A stretch of 64,000 nucleotides of DNA from an uncultured Clostridium sp. (lineage in GTDB: Bacteria > Bacillota > Clostridia > TANB77 > CAG-508), in the NCBI GenBank assembly GCA_947368535.1, contig CANBHY010000004.1, forward strand, positions 1 to 64,000, read 5' to 3'. This document shows, in pieces, positions 18,954-29,800 of the stretch; the first letter of the stretch is position 1; every line of letters begins with the position of its first letter. The notes beneath the pieces were generated by a model. The model searched no databases. It worked only from the letters and a program-made list of their open reading frames with translations, and was not told the origin of the DNA. The translations under genes were made by a program, and so were the position numbers.

Positions 18954-20606
18954 TTATTCTTCATCGGTATTATCATTTTCTTCATTGTAGTTGTTGTTTT
19001 CATCGTTGTTATAATCTTCATCATTTTCGTTATTATTTGAATTGTTTAGTTCTTCTAAATTACTTTGTTCTTCTTCAGCTTTTTGTTTGTAATCTTTTTC
19101 TGTTAATGGTCTATGATTTTCTATATAATCTTTTGCTTGTGCACTTCCATTTATATATTCTTTTAATGTTAATAGGTCACGATCTAATTTGTTAAAGAAA
19201 TATGTTGTTTCTCCATTGTTTACCATATAATAAATTGCTGTGTAATATGTGTTTTGTATAACTTCTCCATCTGTACTAATTAATCCGTATGAAGTAATGC
19301 CAACAGCATTTTTTGCACTAAATACTATTGCTGTAATATCTTCTGTTAGTGGTACAGTAATTGCTGGCATTGCTCTTGTATCATCTATTAATTCTGCTGG
19401 TTTTTCACATCCTATTGAATTGTATTTTGTTGGTATCAAGCAATATCCATCTGTATTATATAGTCCATACAAGTTGTTTTTTACGACAGGGATACATTTA
19501 TCTGCAATTACATATTTGCTATTTATTCCTTGTGCTGCATATGTTGTTGCATCTGGTAATCCTATTTGATCATATTCTACTGGGATTACTTCTTTTCCAT
19601 CAGAATTTACAACCCCATATTTTGAATTTAGTTGTACAATATATAATTCTTTGCTGGCATCCATTAAAGTTATTTCATCATATTTTAATTCTATTGTTGG
19701 TCGCTCTTCCCCTGGTTTTATCATTCCAAATCTGTTGTTGTTTGAAATAATGTACTCACCGATACTTTGAATATATTCTACTGTATCATATTTTGCACTA
19801 ATTAGTTCTTCATAGTTTCCGTCTATTATTTGTACAACACCATATTTTTGATTTTTTCCTACTACAGCAAGTCCATTATATAGACCTCTTTGATTTCTAA
19901 AGTTTGGTGTTAAAGTATATCCTTGTTGTGATAAAGCTTCTTTATAAGAATTTACTAATTCTTCAATTGGAAAGATAGTTACTATATTTTTTTCTGTGGT
20001 AATTCCCATATTTAATCCTTTGCTGATTGCATCCAAAGGTGCATATAATTTTTCGTCTGCAAATTGAATTACATTATCTTCTACAGTAAATACTTCTTCT
20101 TCTTCAGTCAACTTATCTTTATTTTTTTCTTTTTTACTATTTGATACTAATTTTAGTTCATCATTATAATCGTCAGTTACTTTTATATATTTTGATATTT
20201 TATTTTCATTTGCTACAAAATTTACATATTCTCCACCGTTGTCAACGTTACATTTATCTTTACTTTCATCTAGAGCTTCTGTTTCGGTATAGATTCCTTT
20301 ATTGTATTTGTATCCAGTTAGTGTAGTTAATGACTCTATACAATAGTATGTTTTATTATCTGGTGTGATAAGAATTATTGGTAATTCTTTTCCGTTATAT
20401 TCTATAGTTTTTTGTTGATATACTCCTCTGTCTGTTGTTATGTCTGTTGTTGTTGTTTTATAAGTCACGTTTTTATAAACTATTTTTGTTTTCTTATTAT
20501 CAAGTCCTATTAGTATGAATAAAACAATTAATATTAGTACAAATAATATTAACGTTGCTATTATACTTATTAATAATAATTTTTTCTTTTGATCTACTCC
20601 ATTCAT
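18954..20606 (-). CDS. Membrane-anchored protein with degenerate WG repeats
   Basis: A 550-residue protein. A short basic N-terminus is followed by one membrane helix (about 8-34) and an extracytoplasmic region with a copper-amine-oxidase-N-like fold around residues 165-215 (LYAPLDAISKGLNMG). Four or more WG-like repeats follow (YGVV, FGMI, YGVVNSDGKEVIP, YGLYNTDGYCLIP). The last 45 residues are almost only Asn, Asp, Glu and Tyr, a disordered acidic tail. AGGAGG lies 14 nt before the ATG, a rather long spacing. It is the last gene of the tgt-queA run, 18 nt after tgt. Role unknown. Confidence 0.72.
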   Translation of the reverse strand: MNGVDQKKKLLLISIIATLILFVLILIVLFILIGLDNKKTKIVYKNVTYKTTTTDITTDRGVYQQKTIEYNGKELPIILITPDNKTYYCIESLTTLTGYKYNKGIYTETEALDESKDKCNVDNGGEYVNFVANENKISKYIKVTDDYNDELKLVSNSKKEKNKDKLTEEEEVFTVEDNVIQFADEKLYAPLDAISKGLNMGITTEKNIVTIFPIEELVNSYKEALSQQGYTLTPNFRNQRGLYNGLAVVGKNQKYGVVQIIDGNYEELISAKYDTVEYIQSIGEYIISNNNRFGMIKPGEERPTIELKYDEITLMDASKELYIVQLNSKYGVVNSDGKEVIPVEYDQIGLPDATTYAAQGINSKYVIADKCIPVVKNNLYGLYNTDGYCLIPTKYNSIGCEKPAELIDDTRAMPAITVPLTEDITAIVFSAKNAVGITSYGLISTDGEVIQNTYYTAIYYMVNNGETTYFFNKLDRDLLTLKEYINGSAQAKDYIENHRPLTEKDYKQKAEEEQSNLEELNNSNNNENDEDYNNDENNNYNEENDNTDEE

Positions 20607-20624
20607 TATTTTGAATTTATCCTC

Positions 20625-22795
<2,171 letters not shown>

Positions 22796-22813
22796 GTATT
22801 ATATTCCTCTCTG

Positions 22814-24178
22814 TTAGTCACTTGTTATCGTTACATAATTTGATTGTTGCATTTCGTTTTTCTGTTTTTGGTCTATCATTGTTTTAAAGTTGTTTATAAT
22901 TTGACCTATTAAATCTATTGGATTATGTGGATTGTTTTCAAAGTCTATTTCTTCTGAAAAATTAAAATCACTTACTTGTACAGGTTTAGTAGTATATGCT
23001 ATTTTGTCTAAACCTGTTTTTCCTGAAGTAGAATTTATATTACATTTCATATAATCTTCATACCATTGTTTTAATCCGGATTTTGCTTGAGTTTCATATC
23101 CAAATTTTTCATTATCATGTAATGCTGGGAATGTATATCCTTTTTCATTTAAATTTCGTTCTAATGAATGTAGAAATTCATGAACAAAAACTTCTTCTGG
23201 AAATATATCATTTCGTATATCATATTTATACATTATGCTATTTTTTAAATCATTTGGCATTCTAATATTAGAGAAACCTATGTTATCATATCGCATGCTT
23301 CCAAGTCCTATCCAATCATTTACTGGTATAGCTGAAGCTGTATCTCCCATTCTTACACCAATAAAGATGTGATCATATTCATTGCTTTTTACGTATTCAT
23401 TGATAAGAGGTTTTACATCTCTTGGTGAAATATAATAATAATTTTCTTCGTCATATGATAATGTTGTTATAGGTTCTTCTATTTCTTTAACTTCATATGT
23501 AACTGTCATAGCTCCACCTGAAAGTGTATTACATGACTCGGCAAATCTTTGTATGTTTGATTTTAGTAAATTTTTGTCTTCTTCTGTTAGAGAATATGTA
23601 TAGTTTTGTCCATCGATTTGAGTTGATATATTATTCATTAAAAAACATACTGTATGCCAATTAGTGGTCTCGTCTTTTATTCCTTTTTCTACATGAATAT
23701 CTGAAAACCATGCTTTTCCTTTTGAATATCCTTCATATCCTCCTAATCTAAAACTTATGTCTAGATTGTCTTTTTCTTTGCTATCTACTAGTAGTGTGAC
23801 TTCTTGCCAATCTGTTGTTCCTTGAATAGGTATTGTTTGGTCAGCTGTTCCCATTATGCTTATGCATGCTCCAGCTGTTTCCGGTTTATCACTTTCTACA
23901 TTTTCTGTTTTTATCATGCATTTTATTTTATAAGGTGTATTTTTTTCTACTTCTATTTCCTTAAAAAATAATGAATCATTATATTCCGTATTTTCTATAC
24001 AGTAGCTTTTCTTTCCACTATATTTTTGTTTTGAATCCCTATAAAATGACGTATCTGCTTTTCTTTCATGTGCTTTTATAAAGTCATTAAAATAGTATTT
24101 ATTATATATTGTAACAATCATGATTAATAATAATATAATTAGTGATGTGCTTATTAATTTTCCTATCATTTTGCTCAT
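22814..24178 (-). CDS. Membrane-anchored putative zinc metallopeptidase with a carbohydrate-binding-like domain
   Basis: A 454-residue protein. A signal anchor (about 8-26) is followed by a beta-sandwich resembling the CBM4/9-type jelly roll (about 35-165, with YSGKKSYCIEN and NTPYKIKCMIKTEN). The C-terminal half carries VFVHEFLHSLERN (about 340), an HExxH zinc site, with further Glu/His downstream that could be the third ligand. The exact peptidase family is not recognised. Its ATG overlaps the coaE stop by 4 nt (ATGA), so it is translationally coupled to a housekeeping gene, although its role must be outside the cell. Confidence 0.7.
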   Translation of the reverse strand: MSKMIGKLISTSLIILLLIMIVTIYNKYYFNDFIKAHERKADTSFYRDSKQKYSGKKSYCIENTEYNDSLFFKEIEVEKNTPYKIKCMIKTENVESDKPETAGACISIMGTADQTIPIQGTTDWQEVTLLVDSKEKDNLDISFRLGGYEGYSKGKAWFSDIHVEKGIKDETTNWHTVCFLMNNISTQIDGQNYTYSLTEEDKNLLKSNIQRFAESCNTLSGGAMTVTYEVKEIEEPITTLSYDEENYYYISPRDVKPLINEYVKSNEYDHIFIGVRMGDTASAIPVNDWIGLGSMRYDNIGFSNIRMPNDLKNSIMYKYDIRNDIFPEEVFVHEFLHSLERNLNEKGYTFPALHDNEKFGYETQAKSGLKQWYEDYMKCNINSTSGKTGLDKIAYTTKPVQVSDFNFSEEIDFENNPHNPIDLIGQIINNFKTMIDQKQKNEMQQSNYVTITSD

Positions 24179-24768
24179 ATCTTTTTTATTATCTCCTCAA
24201 ATGAATTTTTAAGTTTTTCTAAGCTTCCATTATTGTGAATTACGAAGTCTGCTTTTTTTGTAAAGAATTCATTATTATTTTGTATTTCTAATCTTTTTCT
24301 TGCTAGTTCTTCTGATATATTATCTCTTTTGCATATTCTAGCTATTTTTTCTTTATCTTCTGCTATTACTGCTATAACAATGTCACATATTTTTTCCATT
24401 TTTGCTTCATATAATAATGGCACATCTATTCCTAGATATTCGTAATTTTCTTTTTTACGTTCAGCAATTTGTTTATTTATGTCATTGACTACATATTTAA
24501 AAGTTAGTTTATCTAACTCTTCTTTTTTTTCTTTGTCACTATATATTATTGATGCAATTTTTTTTCTGTTTAATTGGTTATTTTCTTGTAGAGCTCCTTC
24601 TCCAAATAGTTTAACTATTTCTTTATAATATTCTGTTGTAATATCATTACTTAATTTTTTTGCTACAGCATCTGCATCAATTATTATTGCATTATAAGAG
24701 TCTGTTAATATCTTACTTAATGTTGTTTTTCCAGAACCAGATGGTCCTGTTATTCCAATAATTTTCAT
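24175..24768 (-). CDS. coaE: Dephospho-CoA kinase
   Basis: Last step of coenzyme A synthesis. A 197-residue P-loop kinase with GPSGSGKTT at 7-15, DADAVAKKL, DVPLLYEAKME, and the lid segment CKRDNISEELARKRL. It lies 11 nt after rnhA and overlaps the next gene by 4 nt. Confidence 0.94.
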   Translation of the reverse strand: MKIIGITGPSGSGKTTLSKILTDSYNAIIIDADAVAKKLSNDITTEYYKEIVKLFGEGALQENNQLNRKKIASIIYSDKEKKEELDKLTFKYVVNDINKQIAERKKENYEYLGIDVPLLYEAKMEKICDIVIAVIAEDKEKIARICKRDNISEELARKRLEIQNNNEFFTKKADFVIHNNGSLEKLKNSFEEIIKKI

Positions 24769-24779
24769 TAATTATCTCC

Positions 24780-25214
24780 TTATAGGCTTGTTATAGCATT
24801 TCTGGCTAATTCATCACATCTATTATTATATTCGTTGTCACTATGTCCTTTTACTTTTATAAATTCTACTTTGTGGGTTTTGAATAGTGAATATAATTCT
24901 TGCCATAACTCTTGATTTTTAACAGGCTTTTTATCTGCTGTTTTCCAATTATTCTTTTGCCAGTTATAAATCCAACCATTGTTAAAAGCATTTACTACAT
25001 ATGCACTATCACTATAAACTTTTACATTACATGGAAATTTTAATAGTTTTAGTGCTTCTATTACGGCTGTAATTTCCATTATATTGTTTGTTGTATTTGG
25101 ATTTCCTCCAGATATTTCTTTTTTATTTTCTTTATACATTAAAATAGAGCTCCAGCCTCCTGGTCCTGGATTTCCTGAGCATGCTCCATCTGTATAGATT
25201 ATTACTTCTTCCAT
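24780..25214 (-). CDS. rnhA: Ribonuclease HI
   Basis: Degrades RNA in RNA-DNA hybrids. About 144 residues; catalytic acids are seen in [27 protein letters not shown] and RCDELAR, with the flexible histidine in [11 protein letters not shown] start nine codons upstream is possible, but GAAAGGAAG lies right before the ATG at 25214, which also matches the family N-terminus. It heads the minus-strand run to 18954 and is divergent from tmcAL. Confidence 0.95.
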   Translation of the reverse strand: MEEVIIYTDGACSGNPGPGGWSSILMYKENKKEISGGNPNTTNNIMEITAVIEALKLLKFPCNVKVYSDSAYVVNAFNNGWIYNWQKNNWKTADKKPVKNQELWQELYSLFKTHKVEFIKVKGHSDNEYNNRCDELARNAITSL

Positions 25215-25367
25215 AGCTTCCTTTCTGAAAAATGTTTGCACATCTTTTTACTTTCAAAATGTTTGCGATTTAGCTAATTTTATGGTATTATATCAATAAT
25301 TCGCAATTTATACAATATTTTAATTGTAAATAAAATTTTATATAGTTTATTTTGATATAGGAGATTT

Positions 25368-26561
25368 ATGGATATACTAAGCATTGTTTCTGAATATAAC
25401 CCTCTTCACAATGGGCATTTATATCATTTTAAAAAATCTGTTGATTTAACTAGTGCTGATGTAAAAGTTGCCATCATGTCTGGCAACTTTGTTCAACGTG
25501 GAGAACCTGCTATTTTAAATAAATGGAAAAGAGCTGAGCTTGCTCTAAAGGCTGGTTTTGATTTAGTTATTGAACTTCCTTGTGTTTATGCTATTTCTAG
25601 TGCTGAGAATTTTGCCTATGGTGCTATGAAAATTGCTGATGAAATTAAATCTTCTTTTGTTTCTTTTGGAAGCGAATGTGGTGATTTAGATAAATTAAGG
25701 ACTCTTTCAAAGTTAATTATTGATAATCAAGAAAAATACATATATTTTGTAAAAGAAAAAATTTCTGAAGGATTTTCTTATCCAAAATCTCAAGAGTTAG
25801 TTATTGCAGATTTATTTGGCAAGAAATTTGCAGATTTGTGTAAGTCTAATAACATTTTAGGTCTTGAATATTTGAAAGCTCTAAATTTATTTAAGTCTTC
25901 TATAATACCTATAACTGTTGAAAGAAATAATTTCAATTTAATCTCTTCTTCTGAAATTAGAAAAATACTTAGAGATAATATAGCAACTGAAGACATAAGT
26001 ATAGATAAATTTGTTCCTGATTATGTTTTTGATTCTTTAAAAGAGTATTCTGATAATGGTAATATTGTTTTATCTTTGAAAGCTTTTGAAAGAGAATTGT
26101 TTTATATTTTACGTACTTGCAATTTAGATGATATGGAAAATATTCCTGATTTGCCTGATAATATGATTAGTAGTTTAAAAAAAGCTGCTAACTCATTTAA
26201 TTCTATCGAGGATTTAATTAATAATCTTAAGAATAAAAGTATTACGCAAGCAAGAATCAAAAGAATACTACTTTATATTTTACTGGGCGTTACTAAAAAA
26301 GATATAGAAATTTCAAAAAGTATTATTCCATATATTAGAGTTATCGGCATGACTGATAATGGAAAAAAACTTTTACCTATTATTTCACAAAGTTGCAAAG
26401 TTATTACTTCTGTTAAAGATTTTGAATCTAAGTGTAAAGATTCTAATTTACTTCGTTTGCTAGATATTGATAAAAGAGCTACTAATATTTATACTTTAGC
26501 ATACTCTTCTGATTCTAGAGCTAATTTAGATTACACTACTAAAATTATTACGTTGGATTAG
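25368..26561 (+). CDS. tmcAL: tRNA(Met) cytidine acetate ligase
   Basis: In Bacilli and Clostridia this enzyme uses acetate and ATP to make N4-acetylcytidine at the wobble base of elongator tRNA-Met. A 397-residue protein: VSEYNPLHNGHLYH (residues 7-20) is the nucleotidyltransferase motif, followed by AIMSGNFVQRGEPAI and FGSECGD. RBS ATAGGAG. It lies 32 nt upstream of the RluA-type gene and forms a short plus-strand unit. Confidence 0.92.
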   Translation: MDILSIVSEYNPLHNGHLYHFKKSVDLTSADVKVAIMSGNFVQRGEPAILNKWKRAELALKAGFDLVIELPCVYAISSAENFAYGAMKIADEIKSSFVSFGSECGDLDKLRTLSKLIIDNQEKYIYFVKEKISEGFSYPKSQELVIADLFGKKFADLCKSNNILGLEYLKALNLFKSSIIPITVERNNFNLISSSEIRKILRDNIATEDISIDKFVPDYVFDSLKEYSDNGNIVLSLKAFERELFYILRTCNLDDMENIPDLPDNMISSLKKAANSFNSIEDLINNLKNKSITQARIKRILLYILLGVTKKDIEISKSIIPYIRVIGMTDNGKKLLPIISQSCKVITSVKDFESKCKDSNLLRLLDIDKRATNIYTLAYSSDSRANLDYTTKIITLD

Positions 26562-26593
26562 TGTTTTGGAATATATTATTGAAAGGATAGATT

Positions 26594-27448
26594 ATGCAGA
26601 AATTAATTGTTGAACCTAAATTTAATAATAAGAAACTAAGTAGTTTTTTATATGCACATTTTAATGGTTTATCTTCTGCCACTTTGCATAAAGCATTAAG
26701 AAAAAAAGATATTCGTATAAATGATGTTCGTATAAACGAAGACCTATATGTTCACGAATTTGATAATGTGACGATTTATATTGTTGATGATCTTTTATAT
26801 AAAACTTTTGATATTAAAACTGTTTTTGAAGATGATAATATTTTAGTAGTGTATAAACCTGCTGAGCTCGAAGTAGTCGATAGCAGTTTTGGAGATTCTC
26901 TTACTACTATTTTGTCTAAAAAATATTCTTTTATTAAGCCTTGTCATAGATTAGATCGTAATACTAAAGGACTTGTTTTATTTGCAAAAAATGATGATAC
27001 TTTAGATATATTATTTAATAAATTTAAATCAAAGGAAATTAGAAAATTTTATAGATGTGATGTTGTTGGCATAATGCCTAAAAAACAAGAATTGCTTAAA
27101 GCTTATCTATTTAAGGACAATAAAAAAGCTTTGGTGTATATATCTGATGTTCCTAAGAAAGGATATCTTGAAATTCTTACTAAATATACAGTAATTTCGG
27201 AAGATATCAAGAATAATTTCTCTACTCTTGAAGTTGAACTAATTACTGGTAGAACACATCAGATTAGAGCCCATTTATCTCATATTGGTCATCCTATTAT
27301 TGGTGATGGCAAATATGGTATTAATGAAATTAATAAAAGATTTGGTGTTAAATTTCAAAAATTAGAAGATTATAAATTAGTTTTTGAGTTTACTACTGAT
27401 TCTGGATTACTAAATTATTTGAATGGTAAAGTGATTGAATACAAATAA
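26594..27448 (+). CDS. RluA-family pseudouridine synthase
   Basis: A 284-residue protein with an S4-like RNA-binding start (LHKALRKKDIRINDVRINE, about residues 33-51) and the catalytic block PCHRLDRNTKGLVLFAKN, whose Asp is the catalytic residue. GRTHQIRAHLSHIGHPI is the family C-terminal signature. It is slightly short for RluD. Whether the target is rRNA or tRNA cannot be told. Confidence 0.92.
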   Translation: MQKLIVEPKFNNKKLSSFLYAHFNGLSSATLHKALRKKDIRINDVRINEDLYVHEFDNVTIYIVDDLLYKTFDIKTVFEDDNILVVYKPAELEVVDSSFGDSLTTILSKKYSFIKPCHRLDRNTKGLVLFAKNDDTLDILFNKFKSKEIRKFYRCDVVGIMPKKQELLKAYLFKDNKKALVYISDVPKKGYLEILTKYTVISEDIKNNFSTLEVELITGRTHQIRAHLSHIGHPIIGDGKYGINEINKRFGVKFQKLEDYKLVFEFTTDSGLLNYLNGKVIEYK

Positions 27449-27477
27449 AGAGCTAATAAATAAACTATTAGCTCTTT
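27447..27477. terminator. Bidirectional terminator between the RluA gene and the DUF21 gene
   Basis: AAAGAGCTAATA (27447-27458) pairs with TATTAGCTCTTT (about 27466-27477). It is followed by ATTATTTTT on the plus strand and by ATTTG on the minus strand, and lies between convergent genes. Confidence 0.82.
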
Positions 27478-27478
27478 A

Positions 27479-28021
27479 TTATTTTTCGAATATACTTAAT
27501 ATTTTTGCAACAGCATAAATTATGCTAGTACATTTGTTTTTCGCAAATGATTTTCCTAAAGCTTTTCCTCCAACAGTAATTGAAGCTACTAGTGCGCTCA
27601 TTAGAAATTGAATATCAAAGCTTAATCCTAGTTTTTGAGTGATTTTTAATGTTATTATGGCACTTATTGCTCCACTTAGTACTCCGGCAATATCACCAAT
27701 TACGTCAGCACATACGTTTGATACTTTTGGTGCTGATCTAATTAGTTTTATTGCTGTTTTAGCACCTTTTACTTTTTTTGATGCCATTGCATGAAATTCT
27801 TCTTCTGTTGCACATGTTACTGCAACTCCTACTAAATCAAATAAAATACCTGTTAGAATTACTGCTGATAGTATTAAAATTGCAGGTACTAAACTTAATT
27901 TATCCATTGATGTAGTAGATATATATGAAAAGAACATTGATAGTAAAAATGTTACTATAAATATTGTTAGAAACCATTTTATAGCTTCACTTTTAGGATT
28001 TTTTTCTTTTTTCTCTTTCAT
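27479..28021 (-). CDS. oapA: DUF21-type membrane protein, probable OLE RNA partner OapA
   Basis: A 180-residue protein with two hydrophobic helices near the N-terminus (about 17-65) and two more in the C-terminal half. The segment EEFHAMASKKVKGAKTAIKLIR followed by SNVCADVIGDIAGVLSGA fits the membrane part of the DUF21 (CorC/HCC) family, here without CBS domains. A stand-alone DUF21 protein directly downstream of a large structured RNA is the arrangement of OapA, which carries OLE RNA to the membrane in other Firmicutes. It has its own promoter (28070-28098) and AAAGGA before the ATG. Confidence 0.72.
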   Translation of the reverse strand: MKEKKEKNPKSEAIKWFLTIFIVTFLLSMFFSYISTTSMDKLSLVPAILILSAVILTGILFDLVGVAVTCATEEEFHAMASKKVKGAKTAIKLIRSAPKVSNVCADVIGDIAGVLSGAISAIITLKITQKLGLSFDIQFLMSALVASITVGGKALGKSFAKNKCTSIIYAVAKILSIFEK

Positions 28022-28069
28022 TATTTTTTCCTTTCTTAGTTGTTTTTTATTGTGTATTTTGTTTTTAGA

Positions 28070-28098
28070 ATTTTAACATATCAAAAATTTTATGTCAA
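28070..28098 (-). promoter_or_regulatory. Sigma-A promoter for the DUF21/oapA gene
   Basis: TTGACA (28093-28098), 17-nt spacer, TAAAAT (28070-28075) on the minus strand, giving a leader of about 40 nt. It lets oapA be expressed apart from the upstream RNA. Confidence 0.7.
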
Positions 28099-28109
28099 AA
28101 GTTAATTTT

Positions 28110-28763
28110 AAAATAAATAAAGAATTTATCCAATATAAGCACTTTCACTTATTTCAGATAAATTCTTTTCTATTTTCCGTTTGTAAATTACGTTTATATG
28201 ATGGTAGAAATTTAAGTAAATTTTACGGTTTAAGGTCTAGCAGAATTTCTCTACTTCTTACTAAACATTACTATTTAGCTGTTTCCATTTAAAAGAAGTA
28301 TTCCTTAAAAGTTTCGGAAAGCTAGATCGCCACTAAAATCCGTACCTTAATCCCTAAATTTCCATGTTTCTTAATTAAAACAAACATTCTAGAAGTTTTC
28401 CTTGATATGTAACTACTATTATTAGTTTCTTTTGCAGTAATGATTTCATAGTCTCAAAGTAAATAACGTGGCCGCGTTATTTGCTTGTGAGTAGCGACTA
28501 ATCCCAAGATTACCACTCAAAACAGATTTATGTGTACATGAGTTAAAATTGCACACGATTTTAGATGAATATCAAATTGTTTTGATAACGAAATGAGGAT
28601 AACAATATATGCCATTATATCTTCTCCTGATTTCTGTATTTCCTATACCCACGCAAAACTGGCATTTTACGCATAATATAAGAAACGCGTATCTAATAAA
28701 TCATGTGTGGATTTTTAGGCCCACCTTCATAATAGGTTGCATAACTAGAATAATGCACCACCG
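28110..28763 (-). ncRNA. ole: Large structured non-coding RNA, probable OLE RNA
   Basis: About 650 nt without a credible reading frame but with richer composition and many hairpins. The 5' end GGTGGTGCATTA pairs with TTATGCAACC. A mid-region stem AAATAACG/CGTTATTT has a CGGCCA loop, and a TAATC/GATTA stem has a TTGG loop. CGTAAAA pairs with TTTTGCG around TGCCAG. At the 3' end AAAGAATTTATC (28119-28130 on the other strand) pairs with GATAAATTCTTT. A consensus promoter fixes the 5' end near 28763. Length, strand, and a DUF21 gene immediately downstream match OLE RNA, a ribonucleoprotein RNA of anaerobic and extremophilic Firmicutes. I could not align it to the OLE consensus, so another large RNA class is possible. 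Confidence 0.68.
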
Positions 28764-28769
28764 TTTTTA

Positions 28770-28798
28770 ATTATAGCAGAATTTTTCTTTTGGCTCAA
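28770..28798 (-). promoter_or_regulatory. Strong sigma-A promoter of the large RNA
   Basis: TTGAGC (28793-28798), exactly 17 nt, then TATAAT (28770-28775), with TG one base before the -10 (extended -10). Transcription would start about 28763. Confidence 0.82.
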
Positions 28799-28946
28799 AT
28801 CTCTAATATTAAGTTTTTAGTTCGTTTTGTTAAGTGTGCCTTAGCTAGTGATTTTATTTTTTATTTTTTCCTATATTATCTCTTTTTTTCTTTATTTTTC
28901 ATTATTTTCCTATATTATCCTTTTGATATATTTGCTAATAAAGTGG

Positions 28947-28975
28947 AACCCTCTTGCTATATTTGCAAGAGGGTT
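28947..28975. terminator. Terminator hairpin after the membrane cohesin gene
   Basis: A perfect 11-bp stem AACCCTCTTGC/GCAAGAGGGTT (28947-28957, 28965-28975). The T tract is better on the plus strand, but the only nearby gene end is the minus-strand cohesin gene at 28981. Confidence 0.7.
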
Positions 28976-28980
28976 TGTAT

Positions 28981-29787
28981 TTATTTTTTCTTCTTTTTTA
29001 ACATTAAGAAAATACTTATTAAACCTATCACAGATATTGCTAATATAATAGCTACAGCTTTTGTAGGTAATCCAATTTGCTCTTTTTTTTCTGAATTTGA
29101 AGTACTTTCTTCATTTTTTATTATCTCTTCGTCTTCTATTGTATCTTCAGTTTCTGTTGTTGTATTATCTTTGTTTAACTCAGTGATATTACTGTTTTTA
29201 ATATTTTCTTCAACAATATTTTGTTCATTATCTTCTGTATTTTTGTTTTCTGAAGTTAATTGAAATCCTGTATTGTTTTTTTCTTTTATTGGTGCTGCAA
29301 TGGTAATACTTGTCGTTTGAGTTTTTGTTTCTACAATTCCATTTTCGTTTTCAATTGGTGATTCACTATTATCTGAGGAAATTTCAAATGCTGTTTCTCC
29401 TCCATTAGCATCTTGTTTTACTCTAAAAGTTACTGTGAATAGTTCTCCTGTATATTGTACAGGCGTAATTGATATTAGTACGAAATTTACTGAACCAGGA
29501 ACTTTGTCATTTATAACTGTAGCTCCTTTATCTAATGTAATTGACGAATTTACAACTTCTAATATGGTTTTGTCATATTTTAATCCAAAGTCAAAACCTA
29601 AACATTCAGTTGAACCGTTGTCATTAAATTTTACTGAAACTGTAAATTCTTCTCCTAATTCTAAGTTCGTTTTTGCTGTTTCAATATTTAATTCTGGTGT
29701 TCCTGTTGCCAGCGTTATTTTAGGTAATAGTAGTATAGTTATTAATATTAATAATATTATGGTTATATATTTTAGTTTTTCTTTCAT
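28981..29787 (-). CDS. Membrane-anchored cohesin-domain protein
   Basis: A 268-residue protein: signal peptide (about 1-27), a cohesin-type beta-sandwich (about 28-165, beginning GTPELNIETAK, with LGFDFGLKYD and FTVTFRVKQD), an acidic Asn/Thr/Glu linker (about 175-235), then a C-terminal membrane helix and a KKKKK tail. The pre-helix LPTKA is not a proper LPxTG, so it is probably membrane-held rather than sortase-anchored. The cohesin is clearly a paralogue of the one in the scaffoldin at 32353-35289. GGAGAG precedes the ATG at 29787; a start nine codons earlier has no ribosome site. It lies 13 nt after the dockerin gene. Confidence 0.85.
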   Translation of the reverse strand: MKEKLKYITIILLILITILLLPKITLATGTPELNIETAKTNLELGEEFTVSVKFNDNGSTECLGFDFGLKYDKTILEVVNSSITLDKGATVINDKVPGSVNFVLISITPVQYTGELFTVTFRVKQDANGGETAFEISSDNSESPIENENGIVETKTQTTSITIAAPIKEKNNTGFQLTSENKNTEDNEQNIVEENIKNSNITELNKDNTTTETEDTIEDEEIIKNEESTSNSEKKEQIGLPTKAVAIILAISVIGLISIFLMLKKKKK

Positions 29788-29800
29788 TTTCTCTCCTGTT

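Noticed and set aside
18863..19024. N-terminal extension of the TIGR04086 protein
   Set aside because: It runs through a strong terminator and out of frame over the WG-repeat gene; the ribosome site is at 18862.
28092..28292. 66-codon plus-strand frame inside the large RNA region
   Set aside because: No ribosome site, low-complexity composition, and it overlaps the antisense strand of a promoter-driven structured RNA.
28981..29787. LPTKA in the membrane cohesin as a sortase motif
   Set aside because: Lacks the TG of LPxTG or the pattern used by class B sortases; the lysine tail and helix are enough for membrane anchoring.
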